This document shows, in pieces, positions 54,116-64,000 of a DNA stretch of 64,000 nucleotides; position 1 is the first letter of the stretch, and the number at the start of each line of letters is the position of its first letter. Position numbers and translations under genes: made by a program. The notes below the pieces were generated by a model, which worked only from the letters and a program-made list of their open reading frames with translations, ran no database searches and was not told the DNA's origin. The stretch comes from Phycomyces nitens (lineage: Eukaryota; Mucoromycota; Mucoromycetes; Mucorales; Phycomycetaceae): positions 6,478,001 to 6,542,000 of the forward strand of contig JAHRBC010000004.1 of assembly GCA_022702545.1 (NCBI GenBank). Reading direction: 5' to 3'.

Positions 54116-55347
54116 TTATTCATTTTTGAATGTCCAGACAGGCAAATTCAAAGTCAGGTGACTTGGGGCAGGAATCTCCTTGACTGATGTTTGCCATCTG
54201 GGCATTCTTGTCTTTGTCTTTGGTCCAGACCGTTTCAGGTCATCCTCTCTTGAAAAACGGTCAATGACCTCCAGAAGCCGGTTCAACTATATTAAATTTA
54301 TCAGTCTTTTATCATCACTCAGCACATCACTCTATGAAATATAAATTACCTCATCGCTTCTCCAGCTGGGACGAGCAACATGGAGAACACGCATGGTGAT
54401 ACCAGGCGCAACGTCTTCCATGCCCGACTCACCATCAGACATCACATCCTTTTGGAGGACATGGAGATAGGCCATCTCCTCAGAGTTTTCAGGCTTATGG
54501 CCCATCTCCTCGTCAATTGCCCTCCAGTGACGCTTGTAGACCGCCACCCTGCGCAAGTGGATCTAGAAAAATTTTCAGATTAAATCAAAAATATCATATT
54601 GTCTTTATACTAACCTCGACGAGCCTGCTGTTGACCCGAACCTTTTTCTTCTTTGCAATAGACTGCTCTTCAGTCATCTTTGCAACGCGATGGTAGTACT
54701 TATAGTTATTTTTTAGTTTTTGCACTACCATGCCAGGCCAAAAACCAGCAGCACGAGGCTGTGAGAGAATGTAGTCTCTCATGTAGTTAATGACCCTGAC
54801 ATTGTCTGGGTGGTCAATCCTCTCATCCTTATTCCATTTCTGCTTTCCTTCGTTCTCAGCAATCAGAGCAGGATCTTCGGAGTCAAGGTCTTTCTTCCAC
54901 ATCTTATTCTCAATAAGTTCCTGGATATAATTTGTGAGAAAATATTTTTTTACAAAACAATAATACTATTCATACCAAGACAATCGCGCGCATATCACTG
55001 GGACTAATTGAGCTGGAGGGGCCAACGGAAGGAACCATTCCAACGGAACCAGCTTGGCCAAGAGGGAGCTGGCTCTGGACACCACTGGCATGGGCTTCCA
55101 TGAGTGTACTCATGGTCTTGTTGGTCTTGCCAGCGATGTCGTAGACCATTCCCATTCTGGACTTGAGGAACCTCAAGTCTTCAAGGATAGCGGCCATTTC
55201 TGTCCTGCCTTGGCTACTTCCCTCACCAGTACTGGGAGATCTAGGCATAATCTCACGCTGGCTGATACGACCAGCAACAACACGGTCAATTGGAGCAGCT
55301 GGATTTGCTCTGGCTTTGCGTCCTGAGTTTGCTTGGTTTGGGGACAT
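54116..55347 (-). CDS. CACTA accessory protein, copy F
   Basis: Four exons: 55347 to about 54976, about 54922-54616, about 54562-54350, and about 54288-54116. Starts MSPNQANSGRKARANPAA. Exon 1 includes a helical, coiled-coil-like part (MAAILEDLRFLKSRMGMV). Exon 2 is Lys-rich (SIAKKKKVRVNSRLVE). Exon 3 has VMSDGESGMEDV and ARPSWRSDE, the family signature. It ends LPVWTFKNE. It is the most diverged of the accessory proteins here but keeps exon plan and place, 96 bp from the transposase stop. Confidence 0.75.
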
Positions 55348-55764
55348 TTTCTAAATAAATATTTTTAAAATAAAATAATAATCATACATACATTAATATA
55401 TTTTTATTATATATATCCTTGAATATATAGACTTACATAATAAGCTGTAGTAGTGGGTGTAGTGTCAGGTAAGAACAATAGTATTACTTGTCAAAAAAAC
55501 TATATTTATATATTGAAAAAAAGTATATTTTCGGAGTACAGCAAAATAAAATGAATTTGTGGACACACAGTTTTCATAATCCCATTATTCTCATAATTTA
55601 TTAGGGCTTATTATAATCTAAAAATGTGTGTGGATTCTTTTTTCCTGATTTTCCCTTTTTCTCTTTCTTTTTTCTTTTTACTTTCTTTATACTCTCTGGT
55701 AAGTACTTGAAAATTTTTCACGCAATTAAAAACAACCTTTAACATTTTTTCAATTATCCAAAAG

Positions 55765-56006
55765 ATGTCCTATAGTCACTTTTATTCATGCTTACACAAG
55801 AAAAAGGTAAATAGGCGCACTATTTTTTATTGCTGTTGCTAATCAGTAATCTTCATCTTGTAGATTCAAAAACAACTCCTTTCAATCGCAATGGCCAAAG
55901 ATGACAATGATGAAGTTGAATGGAGGGAATGTACTTGGTATGTTTGAATATTTTATCACTATTAATACTAATATATTCTGTCTTTACTATCAGCTCTTTA
56001 TATTAA
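55765..56006 (+). other. Third intron-dense locus, copy F (short open frame)
   Basis: As in D, an ATG stands at the first base after a 3' splice site (CCAAAAG, intron from about 55698). Exons 55765-55806, 55864-55937 and 55994-56006 give a frame starting MSYSHFYSCLHKKK and ending after about 42 codons. The frame has no similarity to D that I can see. More exons may follow. Coding status is unproven, but the position and splice style repeat. Confidence 0.4.
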
Positions 56007-56009
56007 ACA

Positions 56010-56842
56010 AAATTGCCGCGTTTTAACAAAGACATGGAATACCCAACAAACCAGTTTGTCTTGATAAGTAATCAGTCATTCCTATTACTTTTCTAACAGA
56101 AAATATAGATATCTTTTCTATTACGCGTACACATTTTTTGATGGCTATATCATTATCTATCATGAAATACTGTTTGGTACGCCTGAAAATTCGCTCTCAA
56201 GATATGGACCATCTACTCTGTTCTGTCAACCACTTCAGCCATTCAAAGCAGTAGTTAAAGAGTCGGCCATGCTCTCGACCCATGTTTTAAAAAGGTAAAC
56301 ATAAGTATACCATGAATATAGCTATAGCCATGAATCTAGACCAAATTACTAGGCTGTATATTATGAGAAAAAATTTTATCAATAAAAACATATTCGTAAA
56401 CTATTTGCCATAATCTATTATAAAGAAGTATATAATAAATTACCAATTGAAAGTATTCAAAGCCTCAAAAATATTAAACAGCCAATAAATACATGTCTGG
56501 TGGAAGATAGTTGAATGGATAGACAAGGGAAAGTAATGAAAGTTGAATCTTGATCTGTCAAAAATAGATCTTATTATTGACCTTGAAATAATAATTCATG
56601 TAACGTTATACTGAAAAGAGATAAAATATACACTTTCAGTTACAGTTCTGTACCTCCTTGAGGTTAATGAGCCGACATGCCCAAAACTAGAGCATTATAT
56701 CTGCCGAATTACTGCAACATCTCATATGACTTGTCATTCATATCTGGAGGTTAATATTTCTATTTAATTCTAGGATTTTTTATTTATTTGCCTCGGGATT
56801 TCACTTACTATCATGTCTGGGAATCGTACATTTTTTTGCAGT
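56010..56842. other. AT-rich right arm of element F, no supported gene
   Basis: Between the third locus and the terminus. Short open frames only; nothing identified. Confidence 0.5.
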
Positions 56843-56942
56843 GCAAGTGGGACAGTATGGAGCACCTCTACTGGACAATCTTGGGCTGGGTCAAATGCAC
56901 CTAAACGAAGAAACTTTTCACTACCATTGACAATAAAGCTAT

Positions 56943-57867
56943 CACTACGGCGGAAAAAACGGTAGTAAAGACTCTGTATAAGGCGATTTCGGTAGCTGTT
57001 ACCGTTTTTTTAGTGCGAAAAAAAAGGGTAGTTATGAGGCAGGAATAGGCACAGCTACCGTTTTTTTATCCAACCAAAATCGTTTCTTTATATACTATAG
57101 CCTCTCTTTTATATTACTTTATATACTAGCACCCATTCTTTTTTTACTGCCATTTATTTGAAATAATGGTTTATTTTTTATTATAATTTTGATTTATTTC
57201 AAATAATATTAAAATATATATAATAATAATATAGAAACATACCAAAAGCAAATACTATTTAATATTATAAAGCGTATATGGTACAAACCTTTTACTCAAT
57301 CTATACACGATGCCAACAACATGTTGTTATGACTTGGATGGCCTTTGGTCTTCATCGATTGCTATAAAAATATTGTGGTCAGAGAATGAAGCAATCAAAT
57401 AAACCGAATATATTGTTTTGGGTAGCATACCAGTATATATTGTGCTTGTTAATCAGCGTGCCGAGCATCTTGTTGTGAATCACTGTCATGACTTGGAAGG
57501 CCTTTGGTCTTCATCAATTGCTATAAAGATATTGTGGTCAGAGAATGAAGCGATCAAATAAACCAAGCATATTGTTTTGGATAGCATACCAGTATATATT
57601 GTGCTTGTTAATCGGTATACCAAGCATCTCTTGAATTAATGCCACTATATGAAACGTACAGATGTAAATACTAGATGCAGTAGAAGGAGAATAGAGAATG
57701 CGCAATATGATTAATTAAAGAGTGTAAACATATTATAATATTCTTACCATAGAAAATATATTGCTGTAAAGTCAGCTCATAAGATTTAAAACTAATTCGA
57801 ATATAATGGTAGTTGGCAGAATGAGTACATCATTAAGAAAACAATATGCATATTCTACAGAGATTCC
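56943..57867. mobile_element. Left-end fragment of a CACTACGGCG CACTA element
   Basis: Begins CACTACGGCGGAAAAAAC with CGGTAG/CTACCG repeats. From 57060 it matches 43130 onward of the complete element (TTTTTTTATCCAACCAAAA). A 100-bp block is duplicated inside (57335-57460 versus 57485-57610: TGGCCTTTGGTCTTCATC). It is cut at 57868 by a LTR. The right end is not in the window. Confidence 0.75.
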
Positions 57868-58165
57868 TGTCAGGAACGGGATTAGGCAGGAAGAACAGAC
57901 AAGAGAAGAGAAGAAGAAGTTCCTTTATTTAACGTGTTGTTTGCTTGATCTTCTAGGGATCAAGCGCAATGGGTATTTATATGTTTTTCTAACTAGGTGT
58001 CTAAGAGATATAATTATAGTATAGGTTGTACTAAGATATAATAAGAAGAGGAAACTGAGTTCCTAATGGTTCGTCTAGCTACACAGCGGAATGCGTTCTG
58101 ATTGGTATTGTGTTTTAACGATTGGAATTGGTTCGACTCAGTAACCAATGAGCTTGGTTCCTTAC
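57868..58165 (-). mobile_element. LTR of a further LTR retrotransposon (298 bp)
   Basis: TGTCAGGAACGGGATTAGG to GGTTCCTTACA. The reverse strand has TATAAATACCCATTG and AATAAAGGAAC in LTR order. It is followed at 58166-58177 by TCACCTCCTCCC, the complement of a polypurine tract, so it is a 3' LTR on the reverse strand. The internal region is absent because element G begins at 58178. Confidence 0.7.
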
Positions 58166-58421
58166 ATCACCTCCTCCCACTGGAAAAATGGGTCTGAATA
58201 CTCATGTGTGAGCAAAGCTGTCTACCTGAGGAAAATTAGGGCAAATTTGCAGCTCAACACCTTTTTTTGTGTTCTGATTAAAAACGTTCTTTTGCTTGAC
58301 CCCATTGGCTTGATTAAAAAGAATAAAACAACGTTGCTTTTTTACCACTATAAAATATTAATAAATAAAGTATATGTAACACTCGTTTCCTTTTTGTTTT
58401 AACATTATAAACACAAACACA

Positions 58422-61400
58422 ATGTCATCTTCAAATACTTTTTACAACACCAAGTGCTATTGCAATAGATGCAACAACAATGGCCAAGGCTACACATTGG
58501 TAGCAAGCCGAACTGCTCAGCGTCATAGCAAGAGAGCAAGAATTGAACAGAGCAACTCAAATGAGATTGGTATGATAATTTCAGTGTTTATTTTTATGTA
58601 TTGTATAATAATTTCGGCGGTATGAAACACAGACACTCAAGCAGACATGGATATTGATATTCAATGTAAGAAAAGTTTATTTGAAAAAAAGTAGAGACTA
58701 AGAAACTATTATATTCTATAAGCGGTCATTTCTACTCAACAGTCTGGACCCTCGGATGTATTGGACGGTCAGACCAACTCACCTTTTGGGATGCCGATGT
58801 AATGCTGGATGAGGGCGATTCAGTTGCTAATGAGGCCAATGCCGATGGCGAACGCGATGACGAAAGCGATGATGAAGAAGATGAAGGCGAAGATGAAGTT
58901 GAGATCGAGGTTGAGGAATTCGACAGTGAAGGTGCGTGTTGCATAGCCAAAAGCAAAGAGAAAGCAGCAAAGAAAAAGCCTGAAAAGAATTGAATATTAA
59001 TTTTTTCGATTTTAAAATAGACCCTTTCCCAACCCCCAATATGCCTGAAAATCCTGTGCACAGGTTTATTGCCGTTTTTGTTGTCCTCTTTGCATCCCGC
59101 TATGTGGTCAACAAGGGTGCTGTTGTCTTGATCGAGTTCATCAACACACTCTTGACGATTTACGAGCAGGATTTCCAGCTCCCATCCAGTCTTCTTGGTC
59201 TGCAAAGAATGACAGGATATTCTGCGATTTCCAACGGTATCAGGAGATTCGTAGCCTGTCCTGATTGCCACGCAGTTTATGAAGAAAACCAGTCTGTCCC
59301 CCTCACTGTGTTTTCACGAAAGTTGGTGCACGTCTGACCTGCAACTGCAAGTTGACCAAGGTTACATCGTCTGGAGCATTGGTTCCCAAGCGCGTGTTCC
59401 AATACCAGTCATTGAAGCATGCCTTGAAAATTCTTTTCCTTCGCCCTGATTTTGAAGCAAGCATTCAACACTGGAATCAGGAGCTCAAGATCATGGATAC
59501 AATGTGCGACATCTTTGACGGTGTTATGTGGAAGGAGTTGAAAGACATCAGTGGTGAATCTTTTGTTGCCCATCCTCGTTCTTTGATGTTGACGTTGAAC
59601 ATTGATTGGTTCCAGCCCTTTGACAGGGTCACATACTCTTGTGGGGCCATTTACTTGGTGGTTAACAACTTGCCTCGTGAGGAGCGGTTTAAGGCAGAGA
59701 ACACTATCCTTGTTGGACTCATGCCTGGGCCAAAGGAGCCAAAGTCCGAAGAGATTAACCATTATCTCAAGCCTTTGGTTGATGAGTTGGAACAACTGTA
59801 CGTGGGAATGACTATCCCAACCTTTGAATGCATTTCTGGAGCAACCGTCCGTGCAGCTTTGTTCATGGTAGCATGTGACATCCCTGCAGCCAGAAAGACA
59901 AGTGGATTCACGTCCCATAACAGCACAAACGCCTGTTACAAGTGTTGTCGCAAATTTTCTCGTCTTCCTGGGACAAGCAGTGTGGACTTCCGTGGGTTCA
60001 ATGAGTCTGGGTGGCGTCGTCGTCGTGGTGTGGAGAACCGTTTGCATGCTGAGGTGTGGAAGAGTGCAAGTACGCCCTCAGAAAGGCATGAGTTGGAGGT
60101 CGAAAATGGTGTTCGATGGTCGCAACTCCATCGCCTTGGATACTTTGATCTAGTACGTGGAACGATCATTGATCCCATGCATAACCTATTCTTGGGTACA
60201 GCCAAGAGGATGGTCGAGACGTGGACTACTAGTGGTCTAATCACGGATAGGAAGCTGGCTTCTATGCAAGTAATGGCCGAATCAATGGTGGTGCCAACTG
60301 ACTACACCATTTTGAAGACGAAGATCAGTAGAGGATTTCCATATATGAAGGCTGATGAATGGAAATCCTGGGTGTTGGTGTATTCTCCTGTGCTGCTCAG
60401 AGACGTTCTTCCTCTGGATAAGTTCAAGAATTGGATCGACTTTGTTGATGCTTGCCGTCTCCTTGCAACACCAACAATCACGTTTGATGACCTTGACGAC
60501 GCCCATGCCCATTTGGAAAGATTCTGTCAGAAATGCGAAGAATTGTATCCTGCTCCCACTCTCACCTGCAACATGCACCTGCACATCCATCTTCGCGAAA
60601 CCATTCGTGATTTTGGACCTGTGTATGGTTATTGGCTGTTTGGGTTCGAGAGGTACAATGGCCTGTTGAAGAAGATCGACACCAACAGAAGAGATGGATT
60701 TGAGTCCACATTCATGAAGACTTTTGTTGAAGACATGTACAAGGGCGACTACGTACAAAAAATGCTCTCCTGTCCGAACCAAGCTTCTTTCCGTCCTCTT
60801 CTGTCAAAACTCACATCATCATCCACAACTGCCACCTCCTCCTCTGCCCCTCTTTCACACACGCCATTTATACTTCAGCTATTTGTGCGTGCATCTTTAA
60901 AGCCTGAATTTCCGATAAAGGGAAATGAGCCCCTTCCTCTCTCTGCCTTCCCTCTCTTGGTGAGAAAGCCATCTGTAATGGATGATACAGATTATCTCCA
61001 GTTGTTGGAGTACTATCGGCTATCGTATGGTATACCAAGTCTTCAGCATTATCATCAGGCAACGTCTTCAGGTATCTTTGTTGATAATCATATCACAAAG
61101 ATAAAATCTATCAATCTTCTCGGCCAGACGTATAAAGGCAAAAATGGTTCCGTAGACCGTGGGTCATTCATTCAAGCACTATTCCTGGGTAGAGTTGGTG
61201 ATCCTCCACGAGCATACACAGGACAAATTCAGTACTTGTTCCTCCACAAGCTCAGTTGTTCATCAATCGGAAATAATTCCACTCATGTCTTTGCTTTCGT
61301 GAGATGGCTCATCAACATGCCAAGTAGAACACGTGAATACGAAGGAGTTGAGGTCTGCTCGCCAAGTTTCTCTCCAGATGATTATCATTGTATATTGCCA

Positions 61401-61499
61401 GTACATCGTATTCTTTTGGAAGTCGTGACTGCTGAGCTGGTGTCTGGTGTTAATGTGAAGATGCTGGTCATTCCTTTACCAAAAAAGATGTATGCTTAA
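58422..61499 (+). CDS. tnp2-type CACTA transposase, copy G (one apparent frameshift)
   Basis: Exons 58422-58569, 58633-58665, 58743-58931 and 59021-61499. Exon 1: CYCNRCNNNGQGYT then QRHSKRARIEQ. Exon 3 is acidic (DDESDDEEDEGEDEVEIE). Catalytic exon: TLNIDWFQPFDR, VACDIPAARKTSGF, NACYKCCRKFSRL, IDPMHNLFLGTAKRM, FGFERYNGLLKK. The frame is broken once at the C5 run 59298-59302: six C would give SVPPHC, matching SVPPLC of copy D. Otherwise open to IPLPKKMYA. The upstream leader shares the family promoter block (58360-58405). Confidence 0.85.
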
Positions 61500-61631
61500 A
61501 GCATTAATAAATAAATACTTGTTTCTTTTAAAAAGAACAAAACAAAACATTCATTGCCTTTAAACATGTCTTTGGGATTAAATACATAAGCAAGAGTAAA
61601 ATAAAACAATTGTTTTTTATTTATTTTTTAT

Positions 61632-62746
61632 TTAATTTCTTATGACCCAAGGAGGCAGACGGGCGGCCAAGTCACCAGGGACTGCTAAGTCTCTGACTCC
61701 TTTGAGATCTCTTGACAGCATCTGATGAGCATTCATCCCCAAGTCAAGAGAAACGAATGAGTCAACGATTTCAATAAACCGGTTGAACTAAATAGCATTT
61801 GTTAATATTTCAAAAATGATATCTTAATAAATATATTATTATATATTGTTTACAGAATAATTTACCTCATCGCTTCTCCAGCTTGGGCGATAAACGGAGA
61901 CCCGACGCTTGCCAAGAGTCTTTGAAGTATCGTTGTCTGATTCTCCTTCAGACATTGCTTCTTTCTGAAGCAGACCAGAACAAACTTGCCCCATTGCCTG
62001 CTCAATGGCCTCCTTATGTTTGAGAAAGGCAGTCATGCGACGTTCGAAATGCTAACAAATATCCAACATGTATTCATTAATATTTGTCTCTAGTTTGAAT
62101 AGTATACAACCTACATCTTTTTCACGGTTTGCCCTTCTCGAATGAGCGTTGGAGACTGCCTTCTTCTCAGAAGACTTTCTCTGCTCCTGACGACGGCTAC
62201 AGAAGTTTCTGTAGACTTTCTCTCGAATGTCACTTCTTCTCAAGGGCGAGCCAACAAAATTTGGCCCAAGGTAAGCCAGTAGACGTTCTACCAGCTCCTT
62301 GTTGGGACTCTCGTCAAAGTGAGTATGGACATCCCACCTTGGCTTGTTGTTATTTGCCTGGATGTCAACCAACGCCCTTGACCTCAACTTTGGCTGCCAC
62401 AAATATTCACGAATATCTTTCTGTTTGATCAAAATAAGAATTTAGTTGATAGGATATTATATCTGGTGACACCTACAAACACACGTTTCTTTGCATCAGA
62501 CATCGATTCATTTGTGGCCTCGGCAGTTGGGGCAGCAACAGAGGCAAGAACAGGTACTGGAGCCACAATACTTGTGGCAGCAATGACAGTGAGGTTGGAC
62601 TCAATAAGAGTCCCCATTCTTCTGTTCATCGTGGTCATGTCGCCTCTAATTGAGGCAAGATCCTCTTGGAGATTCGTGATGACCGTCTGCATATTGACAT
62701 CGTCGTCAGCAGGTCGTGGAGCAATATTCCTTCTTTGGTTTGACAT
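61632..62746 (-). CDS. CACTA accessory protein, copy G
   Basis: Four exons: 62746 to about 62477, 62420 to about 62115, 62053 to about 61868, and 61788 to 61632. Starts MSNQRRNIAPRPADDD. The coiled-coil-like part of exon 1 is MQTVITNLQEDLASIRGD. Exon 2 has KPRWDVH, SPNKELVERLLAYLGP and SRRANREKD. Exon 3 has EAMSEGESDNDT and YRPSWRSDE. It ends LPPWVIRN. No stops in the traced exons. It closely resembles copies B and D in exon 2. The gene is 132 bp from the transposase stop, convergent. Confidence 0.8.
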
Positions 62747-63049
62747 TTTCTATTATAAATTATATCAAAAATACACAATATTTAATACTCGTTTACTACT
62801 TTAAGTTTAAACATATCTTTTACTTAAAACGCACAAGAGACAGATAGATAGAAAAATTGGATTTGAGTGGGAAGAGTGAACAAGTTGGTCAAAAGGATTT
62901 AATAATATAAAATACAGATTATATATTAGTAAAGACAGCTTTATTTATAAATCCAAAAAGACTTCTTGTACACATTAATGAACGGCACCATTATTGCTTT
63001 TGGACTCTATCCATTACACCTATTCTGTCTCTGTTTCAAATTATATATC

Positions 63050-64000
63050 CTTGTATTTTTTTCTTTTTAGCCTTTTTTCCTTTCTCTTGTTTCCTTATAT
63101 CCGCGCCTATTTTCTCTTTCTTTTTTTACACCTCTTTAGACTAAAAAATTGGCGGCTTCTTTATAAACACGCACTCATTCCAATACATCCTGCCTGCATT
63201 GCTCCTCCAAACTAATCATGGTCAGTTAAATGTGCCGGTGCCATCTTGCAAATTATTCTGATTCTCTCTTTCTATTTTATAGACCTCTTCCACTTTCATA
63301 GCCTATTATATGATAACGTCATCAGTCCCAGTGTAAAAAAATATTTTCGTGTCAAACTTTTTTTTCTCTAATGCTTCTTATTCTCCTATAGGCCGCCGCC
63401 ATCAATCACCCTATACCCCATCTGCGTCTTCTATCATCTACAACTGTCATCATAATGGTAATGCTGTCTTTTAGCTTTTATACTTTTTTATATATTTATT
63501 CTGACTATCTCTTTTGATCTTATAGACCTCCTCTACTGGCATGGTCTATTATATGGTATCGTCATTGGTGCTATGGTAAAAAAAAATCTTTTTGTGTCAA
63601 AAAAATAATAATTTTCTTTTCTAACGTTTCTTATTCTACAATAGGCCGCCGCCATCACTGTCTACCTCATCTGCCTCCCTCATCATCTACGACTGGTTAT
63701 CATAATGGTAATGCTGTTTCTTGGTCTTTGTGCTTTTCAAAATATTATTCTGGCTATTTACTAATAATTTTTATACTCTTAATAAGAAGCTATTGTTGGC
63801 CGCCATATACCATCCCTCTACTATAATCGCCAACTCTGCTTCTGGTATGTAAATTAATTATTTTATCACTCAATTCACCTGTAATAATTTATTTTACCCC
63901 ATCTCTAGTCAACCTAATCATACAAGATGCCATGCCGCACAACTCAGCCCCTCTTTGTCCATTCTTGTCCATCCCTTACAATGTAAGTATAATATACCTC
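63050..64000 (+). CDS. Third gene of CACTA element, copy G (micro-exons, partly duplicated; 3' end outside window)
   Basis: Splice sites align with copy D: the donors GTAATG, GTATGTAAATT and GTAAGTAT recur in the same order. Exons at about 63283-63332, 63392-63457, 63526-63575, 63645-63707, 63779-63838 and 63909-63981. The D frame is recognisable: TPSASSIIYNCHHN (D: TPSASSIIRDCNHK) and NSAPLCPFLSIPYN (D: NSSPLCALLPISCN). The exon 3-4 pair is present twice. Because one unit is not a multiple of three I cannot fix a single frame through the whole gene. Upstream ALIPIHP matches APIPTHP of D exon 2, although an in-frame TAA follows it here. Confidence 0.45.

Larger units (their letters stand above)
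50675..56843. mobile_element. CACTA element copy F (6169 bp, three-gene type)
   Basis: Left end CACTGCAAAAATACCCCC, right end on the reverse strand CACTGCAAAAAAATGTAC, both followed by CGATTCCCA. CAA flanks both sides (50672-50674, 56844-56846), and removal restores an open frame in the target gene. Order: transposase (+), accessory (-), third locus (+), as in E and G. Confidence 0.95.
49533..56942 (-). pseudogene. CACTA/KDZ-like transposase C-terminal part, split by element F
   Basis: Pieces 56942-56844 and 50674-49533. Across the F site, with one CAA removed, the frame is continuous: FDPAQDCPVEVLHTVPL joins to GCIKYLVDYLLKEV. Further motifs are LRPKIHMLYHLVDDIQRFG and YTSRDIATRFGKQFMCRQ. 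DxPVExLHTxxLGxxKY plus HxxxDIxRFGPxxxxxTExxExFN is familiar from large fungal transposase families (Plavaka/KDZ type); the exact family is uncertain. The 5' part is cut at 56943 by the terminus of a CACTACGGCG element. The catalytic N-terminal half is missing. The 3' end reads LILNAHLFIIQ. Confidence 0.65.
58178..64000. mobile_element. CACTA element copy G (three-gene type, right end outside window)
   Basis: Left end CACTGGAAAAATGGGTCTG. Contains transposase (+), accessory (-) and the third locus (+). By comparison with the other copies the right terminus should lie about 0.4 kb past 64000. It is inserted just after the polypurine tract of a retroelement. Confidence 0.85.

Overview
The window looks like transposon-dense, AT-rich nuclear DNA of an early-diverging fungus, most likely Mucoromycota (a Phycomyces-like genome is my guess from the transposase style). 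Support: short GT-AG introns of about 50-75 nt, eukaryotic tRNA genes (one with an intron), CACTA, Tc1/mariner and Ty3/gypsy elements, and no bacterial operon signals. I recognise no ordinary host metabolic gene. The only host-type genes I can support are tRNA-Glu(CTC) at 36958-37029 and tRNA-Tyr(GTA) at 46997-47079.

The dominant family is a CACTA-superfamily DNA transposon of about 6.2-6.6 kb with CACTG termini and 3-bp target duplications. It is present as B (1816-8121), D (15371-21650), E (21917-28475), F (50675-56843) and G (58178 to beyond the window), plus a broken older copy AC (1-1815 and 8122-10803). Every complete copy has the same layout. A four-exon transposase (tnp2 type, about 940 aa) faces a four-exon accessory gene of about 320-335 aa; the two genes converge. 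On the outer side of the accessory gene, transcribed away from it toward the terminus, lies a third intron-dense locus of micro-exons. In D that locus reads as one open frame of about 124 aa across seven exons. The accessory protein (coiled coil, basic region, conserved SEGESD and RPSWRSDE motifs) could be the DNA-binding partner of the transposase, as TNPA is to TNPD in plant En/Spm. The third gene I cannot match to anything.

The rest is nested mobile DNA around the two tRNA genes. Upstream of tRNA-Glu, six LTR-like units (TGA...TCA) stand head to tail from 12778 to 36946, mostly separated by the 4-bp sequence ATAT that also lies 5-8 nt upstream of the tRNA. Elements D and E and a 7.27-kb palindromic mariner composite (29524-36793) are inserted into this array. 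The same type of array stands upstream of tRNA-Tyr (47088 onward, 4-bp duplications CCTT and CTTC). Downstream of tRNA-Glu a Ty3/gypsy element with apparently identical 347-bp LTRs (37115-42510) sits inside an older solo LTR. A second CACTA family with CACTACGGCG ends occurs as a decayed complete element (42952-46496) and as fragments (10804-12777, 56943-57867). A third transposase-like gene (49533-50674 plus 56844-56942) is split by element F.

Many of the apparent frameshifts (transposases B, F, G, gypsy gag-pol, the captured zinc-finger gene) are single missing bases in G/C runs, so sequence error should be excluded before calling them pseudogenes. Transposase E is fully open. The stop codons in D and C are substitutions and look like true decay.
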